Origin: Apricaphanius iberus
Lineage: Eukaryota > Chordata > Actinopteri > Cyprinodontiformes > Aphaniidae
Direction: 5' to 3'
Length of the DNA stretch: 64,000 bases
Assembly: GCA_028564705.1 (NCBI GenBank)
Contig: JAPXFQ010002454.1
Location: forward strand, 1,496,001-1,560,000
This document shows positions 58,686 through 64,000 of the stretch, piece after piece. Position numbers and translations under genes: made by a program. The notes beneath the pieces are model-generated. The model made no database searches, was not told the DNA's origin, and saw only the letters and a list, made by a program, of their open reading frames with translations. Each line of letters begins with the position of its first letter. Positions within the stretch are counted from its first letter, which is position 1.

Positions 58686-60060
58686 TAAGAGCTGAACCTA
58701 GCTGCATCGGCCCCATACCGGTCTGCACCTCCCGGGGCTGACCTGAGAGACCTAGAGAAGGTTGGAGAAGGAGAGCCAAATCGATGTAATTACCGTTCAA
58801 AATTTGTTGTCGGAGAGCGGGTGAAACTGGGGAAGGGCGATTGATGGAAGAGGGTGGCCGAATAGGGGGCACTGCTGTGGAAAGAGTGTAATGGTTAGAA
58901 GCTGGTGTGTAAATAGATGAAGATGGCACCTGAGACGGCAGACCAGTAGAATTTTGAGGTAATGCAGCAATAGGTTGTTGGACATTTGAGCCTGTTGGTA
59001 ATATTGAAGGGTTAGAAGGGGTTCCTGAAGCGTGGGTGGAAGCCTGAGTTGAACCTGTAGGAATCATAGATGGGGGAATGTGGGGGAAAGGAGTTGATTG
59101 ATTAAATGAAGATCCGGACTGAGATGCTAAGGAACAGAAAAGATTTGTTACGAATGAGGCAAAATTAGAGGGAAATGAGACGGAAGAAGCTTCCCCGCCA
59201 GCAGGGGGAGCTGTGGATGTTGGCCCGGCAGCTGTGGGCTGGGATGTGCTCTGAGAAGAAGAGGCGACTGAGGCTGAAGTAGGAAGTAGATTATGGGAGG
59301 AGGAAGTTTTGGTTAACGGAGAACTACAGGGAAAAAGGAGCTTGAAGAGGGTAGATTTATTAGCGGAACGACTGAAGGAGATTCCTCTTTCCCTGAGTGC
59401 TGATTGCAAGCGGGCTACTGTCCAAGCAGACATGTCTGGACGGTTGGAGACAGAAGAACGACGAACTCTGGGTGAGTTCCTTGGCCGGAATGAAGCCGGA
59501 CGAGGATGGGGAGAAGGAGAAGCCCTCCGAGCTGGACTGCCGGAGAGATCGGGTGGAGAGTGCTGAGCTCGTGACGAGCGGGGAGCCTGAAAAAATCGGG
59601 AAGAAGAGAGGCTTGGAGCCGATCGGCCTGCAGCGCCTACTGAGGACCGCTGAACTCCGGAAGAAGTCCCGGGGCGTGACGAAGACGCTCTGCGGGAATG
59701 AGAGGAAACTTGGACCAAGTGGCCCGAGGCCAGGGAAGGAAAAAGGGGAGGCGAAGCCTCGAGACGAGAACGAAGGGAGTTAGACATGCGGGGAGGAGAT
59801 GGAGAAGGGCGCCGATCTAGGCGGACAAGTGTACGGCCCCGAGGCGCGGAAGTCGCTGAGGAGGGATCCGACCGAGCAGAGCGAGATTGAAGAGCTCTGG
59901 CTGACTGAGAGGACTGGCTGGAATCCCGATGAGCCGATGGAAGCCTGACACGGCGAGAGACTTGACGGACCACAGATGTAGGTGATGGTCCGATGATGGA
60001 AGTCTCACTGGAGAAGAGCTCCTCATCAGATTCGGAAGGATCGAGGGTAAGCACATCCAT
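58678..60060 (-). CDS. Gag-like protein, N-terminal part with SAP-like domain
   Basis: The 460-codon frame starts MDVLTLDPSESDEELFSSE, an acidic lead, followed by a long Ser/Arg/Pro-rich region. Residues 212-242 (WTVARLQSALRERGISFS then RSANKSTLFKLL) look like a SAP domain, a two-helix motif that binds DNA or chromatin. A Ser/Thr/Gln/Pro-rich stretch follows (250-420), and a final LALLLQPSLGLSG segment. It stops at TAG 58678-58680. The rest of Gag lies in the next frame. The start Met is about 30 bases inside the A1 repeat boundary, which fits the leader of Ngaro elements. The plus-strand frames here (59309-59783) are shadows. Confidence 0.85.
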   Translation of the reverse strand: MDVLTLDPSESDEELFSSETSIIGPSPTSVVRQVSRRVRLPSAHRDSSQSSQSARALQSRSARSDPSSATSAPRGRTLVRLDRRPSPSPPRMSNSLRSRLEASPPLFPSLASGHLVQVSSHSRRASSSRPGTSSGVQRSSVGAAGRSAPSLSSSRFFQAPRSSRAQHSPPDLSGSPARRASPSPHPRPASFRPRNSPRVRRSSVSNRPDMSAWTVARLQSALRERGISFSRSANKSTLFKLLFPCSSPLTKTSSSHNLLPTSASVASSSQSTSQPTAAGPTSTAPPAGGEASSVSFPSNFASFVTNLFCSLASQSGSSFNQSTPFPHIPPSMIPTGSTQASTHASGTPSNPSILPTGSNVQQPIAALPQNSTGLPSQVPSSSIYTPASNHYTLSTAVPPIRPPSSINRPSPVSPALRQQILNGNYIDLALLLQPSLGLSGQPREVQTGMGPMQLGSALSS

Positions 60061-60092
60061 TATAATAAAGATTGTCTTGAGAAACAGCGCTG

Positions 60093-60304
60093 GTTTACGA
60101 GACCACAGTCTGAGCCGAGACCACAGTCTGAGCGACGCTGATGGCTAGGTGCTCGGGTTTAAATAGATCACAGAGTAATTAAGCCATCGGCCTCAAGGTT
60201 TGTGAGATGCCCAGAGTGCATGCTATCCGAGTAGATTAGTGAGAGAATACTGAATATGAGGCGTGGTCCAGCTCACGAACCTAAGTTAACATATTAACTT
60301 ACAT
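60093..60304 (-). repeat. Split direct repeat A1 (5' end of the Ngaro-type element)
   Basis: Homologous to A2 (55336-55522). It has an extra duplicated cgagaccacagtctgagc (60098-60133 region). On the minus strand it lies upstream of Gag and contains TATTTAA (complement of 60159-60165), a possible TATA box, so it likely holds the promoter. Confidence 0.88.
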
Positions 60305-60656
60305 ATATCTTTGTGTAGCAAGTGGAGCCCCTGCTCCTGCTTGTCTCAAGTCCTTTATGTAACACTTTTTTGTGTCATTTTATATCCATTAAAAGTACAC
60401 AAACTATTGTAAATGCCTCCTCTTTTGCCGACTTGATTATTTACTCCAAACTCACGTTTTATCTCATGAGGGTTCGTGAAATTTCTCTTTTGAGCTTGGA
60501 CTGTTCATGAGTAAAATTGTTTTTTGTCTGGTGTCTCATTATTGTCCTGTGGTGACACATCACACACTGTAGAACCAAAACTGTTATATCCATGATCTCT
60601 CAAGGTTTAGTAATCGTATAACCATTTTAAAAATTTGGCATGTGAACCAGGCATTA

Positions 60657-61019
60657 GTCTGAGTTAATGTAATTTTAGGGTTCAAGAAGAGTTGTCAGTT
60701 TAATAGAAGCAAAGAGTCGTAGGTCACATTTTAAATCTCACAATTATCTTTGAAATCCACCTAAGACACACATTTTGGGGGGAGTTTTTGCATATGTAAA
60801 AGTATGACCTTTCGTGATCTAAAGTTGTTTAATTTTATTGTGTTTTATTGTGTTTGGGTAAACGATAATTTCTTTATTGTTTATCTATTAGATCTTATCT
60901 CCATCTATTGGTTTATTTATTGTTCTATAATTTTCTTGCATTTAGTATTAGTTTCTTTTCGTGTTTATATTTATTTTGGGTTAGTTCATTCATTCATTCA
61001 TTCATTCATTCATCTTCCT
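60657..61019. other. No gene; (ATTC)n microsatellite
   Basis: AT-rich sequence. A cattcattcattcattcatt microsatellite lies at 60985-61013, right next to the following DNA element. Confidence 0.6.
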
Positions 61020-61589
61020 GGGGCCTGTACCATGAAGCCGGATTAGGTGGCTAGCCAGCTATGTTTCAGCTTAGTTTCCGCCAATCCTGGGTTTTAGGTA
61101 CTATGAAAGTAGCCCGGCTTTGATCGGTGTTCGTTGCCATGGTATCTTACACTGCACGACTAACCTGCTCTGGGGCAGGTTATGTTCTGGATTCGAGATC
61201 TCAGACTGAAGTTTGACCAATCAGCTATGAGCAAAGAAACATATATGTGACGTAACTAATTCCCAGCGTCTGTTCTCTGTTGCAATGGCTTCACCTTTGC
61301 AACACCTTTTCTCTCAAATCCTCAGTGTAATCTTGAAGAGGTGGCTGTCCCCCAGTTTTTCTCATTTCACATTTTTTTCTGTTTTTTGCAAACAAGTGTT
61401 TGTGATTAAATGTTCAAAAAAAAATAAAAGGTTATGGTAAATACTCACCACTTTGAATTATATTTTTATATTTTGTCTTGATCTGATGCCAAGAATGTTT
61501 GGAGTTGGGGTTGCATCTAAAAATCAATGAATATCAATCTTTCTTAGGATGCAATGGCCTATACATTCACATTTTACACACATCTACAC

Positions 61590-61638
<49 letters not shown>

Positions 61639-62085
61639 ACACGAATACATTTTCATTTTAGCATTTAATATATTTTTAATATAAGCCTACATAAATGTAC
61701 ATTCATTCTTTAACCTACGCAATCAGCAATCTTCCACCAAGATTGTTCTCTTCTTTTGGCAGCAGATACAGTGTTACTGCGTGCTTGAAAAATACTTACA
61801 TATTCTTCATATTTCTGAAGAATTATCTCTTGCTCCTCCGCTGAAAAGTATATACCTCTCGCTCTATCCATAACGCGATTGGTTGTTCAGTGTCGACGTC
61901 ACTCTTTTATGTGCACGCGCGTGTGGATTAATCATAGCTTAAGGATCAAAGCCTGAGTTGACAGAGAAAGTTGATAAGATGCGTCATGGTACCAATAAAG
62001 CCTGATTGCATCGGTTTGGTTTTGTCGAATCAAAATCAATCCTGTAACCCCGAGTTTGTTCAGCTACCTTCATGGTACAGGCCCC
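61020..62085 (-). mobile_element. Harbinger-like element keeping a Myb/SANT-like exon
   Basis: The left end ggggcctgtaccatgaagcc is mirrored by the right end, whose complement is ggggcctgtaccatgaaggt. A clear 3-bp duplication could not be confirmed. A (TA)n tract lies at 61598-61636. The only coding trace is the Myb/SANT-like fragment on the minus strand near the right end; the transposase gene is deleted. Confidence 0.8.
61710..61871 (-). pseudogene. Myb/SANT-like DNA-binding protein fragment of a Harbinger element
   Basis: The minus-strand frame starts at ATG 61869-61871 and reads MDRARGIYFSAEEQEIILQK then YEEYVSIFQARSNTVSAAKR and REQSWWKIADCVG before TAA 61710-61712. The FS-x-EEQ-x-x-ILQKYEE pattern and the W-x-KIAD ending are those of the Myb/SANT-like proteins that accompany PIF/Harbinger transposases and help them bind the element and enter the nucleus. 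The sequence at the end (gtaggt) could be a splice donor, so this may be exon 1 with the rest lost. Only 53 residues remain. Confidence 0.75.
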
Positions 62086-64000
62086 TTGTCCTTTTGAGTT
62101 CTGTTGTCATGCCATTATTTCCCTTTCAGCTGTAGTTTCTCTTTTTCTATTCTGCTATCCTTACTCAGCCGATCAACCTGCTCCCTTACCAGCTGTTTCC
62201 TGTTTTCTCATCCTCTCTGTCTGCATTCTTCCTCAGATGCTTCCACTTCCCTTTGATTAGCTCTTCTTGTTCCTTTTGTCACTTACCTTCCTCTCTTAGA
62301 GCTGTGGTGGACTGGGATTTGACTAGAGACCATCCCACCAGGTATTATTGGATAGAGGGAGAAAAAGAGAAAACACAGACAAGGCAGTTCACACGATGAC
62401 ATTATCAAAAAAATATTTGCTTATTTTTATCTATGGTGACATCACATTTGTGTCTCTTTTTATTCATGTTTATCACCTTACATATACATGAACTACTATT
62501 TGATCAAAGCCCCTGTATATGGGCCTTTTATTATTATTGTTTCATTTGTGTTGGATTAATTATAACTTAACTGTAACATTTTCCCACCAGTGACAATATA
62601 GGAAAAAGGCAGTACAGAACGGATTTTGTTAGTCTATCTGACAAACCAAATGCTTGTATGTACCAAAGAAGCCCACCCTTCTTTTTTGAGCTAGGGCTTT
62701 AGGTGACCTCATTTCGGGATAGACCAGAGAATGAATGGTTGGATGGTGGCGGGAAGCACGGCGATGGTGGGACTCCACTCCAGTTCCAGCTCAAGTGGGC
62801 TTAAGATGGTTGAGAAGTGCACTTTCCTACAAAGGAGACAAATTAATGTTCTTCTTGTCCAAACATAATATTGTCAGAGAGTTTCACAATAGGAGCCTCT
62901 TAGCAGTGCGTTTAGGGTGTGTGCACATTTACACATTTGTGGGAGTGTTCATGTGTGGGGAAATGTGCGGCCATGACAGCTTCACTTAACTTTCTGTTGT
63001 CAGTCTTTAAAAGAGGTAGAACCTCCTCCTGGTCCTCCTTCAAGGTCAAGTTGGAGTTTCTAAAGGACACTTGCCCAGTCAATTTTAGCTCCTTATTTAA
63101 GCAAAAGATATCTCTTCTAACCATATCCTCTTTCTTTTCCATCCCCCATCCAACGTTTATAGACAATGACATCTGTCTTTCTTTTCCAAGCCTACACATG
63201 CAACGTATCATCATGTATATTTTTTAGACAATAATAGTGGTTATAGTAAGGAAAAGAAAAGGTAGAAAAAGCATAAATTGGTATAATAACCTTTGCAATC
63301 AAATTAGATTTTTTTAGGGAAAAACTATTCAGCCTGCTTTCAGCTTATCTCCACTGTCACAATCTCAGGCAGCCATTGGTAAACTGAGAGCTATATGGTG
63401 TTTGACATTCAGTCATTAAACTCGACCATTTTTTCTAAAACATTTTATTTAGACTCAGCAAGAGTTCTTTAAGTTCCAATATTGTCAACAGTCTACAAGA
63501 GTAAACAAAAATAACTACAGTATCTCATGATTCTGGTTGTTTCCAGAATCAATTTCAATTTCAAGTATGTAATTATTCCATAATAAAGACTAATAATGCA
63601 TTTTTCCAAAGATTTGTGAACTTCTTCATTTATAAAATATAAAATTTCATGTGAAGGATTTTAACATCCATTGATAGACATTCATACAAATGAGTGACAA
63701 GTTCATATGCTTATATTTTGAGTTTTCCAAATACCACATGTATGGAGAAAGAAGGCACTGTGCTTTAACCAGAGCTATGGTTCAACAAAGACATTTTGAA
63801 GAAGCTCTCTTAGATGAAAGTTCAAATCCAAAGAAGGCAGGACCTAATGATTTTGGGTTTTGTTAACTTTTTCACATCATGAATGTTACACCAAACTTAG
63901 TTATTCTTCTCTTGATGTATGCACAGCAGTCTAGTGAAAGCTCAGGACCATGCTGTTATCTTTATATTGTAAACCGCACTGGCTTGTAAGGGTTATCAGA
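62086..64000. other. No recognised gene
   Basis: AT-rich single-copy-looking DNA. The frames at 62735-62989 and 62912-63227 (both strands) overlap one another and have no domain or splice support. Confidence 0.4.

Larger units (their letters stand above)
54357..60304 (-). mobile_element. Ngaro-type (DIRS-group) tyrosine-recombinase retrotransposon
   Basis: Read on the minus strand, the element is ordered A1 (60304-60093), Gag, reverse transcriptase/RNase H, tyrosine recombinase, B1 (55698-55523), A2 (55522-55336), a minisatellite, and B2 (54534-54357). A1 is nearly the same as A2 in its outer parts, and B1 is nearly identical to B2. This is the split-direct-repeat arrangement of Ngaro elements; DIRS elements proper have inverted ends. 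No LTRs, integrase or target duplication are visible, as expected for tyrosine-recombinase integration. The proteins carry frameshifts, a deletion and an insertion, so the copy looks dead, yet the close match of the repeats suggests it is not very old. Confidence 0.88.
53984..60653. mobile_element. DNA transposon hosting the Ngaro-type element
   Basis: The left end ggcctggttcacacaac (53984 onward) is mirrored by the right end, whose complement begins tgcctggttcacatgcc (to 60653). The flanks TCA (53981-53983) and TTA (60654-60656) agree at 2 of 3 positions, fitting a decayed 3-bp Harbinger-type duplication. Without the retrotransposon it is about 720 bp and non-coding. Confidence 0.65.

Noticed and set aside
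59309..59783. Plus-strand frames of 85 and 128 codons
   Set aside because: They are antisense shadows of the Ser/Arg-rich Gag frame.
54357..60304. LTR retrotransposon or retrovirus-like provirus
   Set aside because: No LTR pair, protease or integrase; repeats are in split direct order and a tyrosine recombinase is present instead.

Overview
The window reads as intergenic or intronic DNA from a ray-finned (teleost) fish. It is AT-rich, has no long host reading frame, and is full of repeat families typical of fish: Tc1-like elements, PIF/Harbinger- and hAT-like elements (many with target-site duplications, TSDs, that can be read directly), tRNA-headed SINEs with a shared tail, LINE C-terminal and 3'-tail fragments, solo LTR-like pieces and a tyrosine-recombinase retrotransposon. 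Nothing prokaryotic is present. All family names come from motifs, termini and TSDs seen by eye; no database was searched.

Left part (1-24 kb): a truncated Harbinger-like element at the left edge and a full-length relative at 8183-8770 that sits inside one arm of an inverted repeat. A complete but dead Tc1-like transposon lies at 3010-4590, with Tc1 relics at about 2440-2870 and 11166-11913, SINEs at 13-14.4 kb, and a small hAT element at 23137-23359 nested in an older copy of its own family. The best host-exon candidate is 1896-2105 (+): 70 codons, in phase, with both splice signals.

Middle part (24-43 kb): a LINE reverse-transcriptase scrap with a YMDD motif, a decayed hAT-like element, a likely LTR remnant near 27.9 kb, a SINE at 32 kb, a hAT element with a perfect 8-bp TSD inside another terminal-inverted-repeat element (33-34.5 kb), a second possible host exon (36110-36170), and a three-level nest at 39.8-42.2 kb: Tc1 interrupted by hAT interrupted by a solo LTR.

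Right part (42.5-64 kb): a LINE C-terminal fragment abutting an LTR-like segment; several Harbinger-like elements, one of which (47927-48888) carries a consensus-perfect histone-mRNA-type 3' stem-loop; a Harbinger-like element inside another element (49285-50943); and the main feature, a roughly 6-kb Ngaro-type (DIRS-group) retrotransposon on the minus strand at 54357-60304. It has Gag with SAP-like and zinc-finger motifs, reverse transcriptase plus RNase H, a broken tyrosine recombinase, and split direct repeats in the order A1-ORFs-B1-A2-B2, with a purine-only-looking minisatellite expanded between A2 and B2. It is itself inserted in a DNA transposon (53984-60653). At 61020-62085 another Harbinger-like element keeps a Myb/SANT-like exon.

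The genes present are almost all those of selfish elements, and all the autonomous ones visible here are damaged (stops, frameshifts, deletions, insertions). The remaining single-copy stretches show no convincing genes apart from the exon candidates listed.
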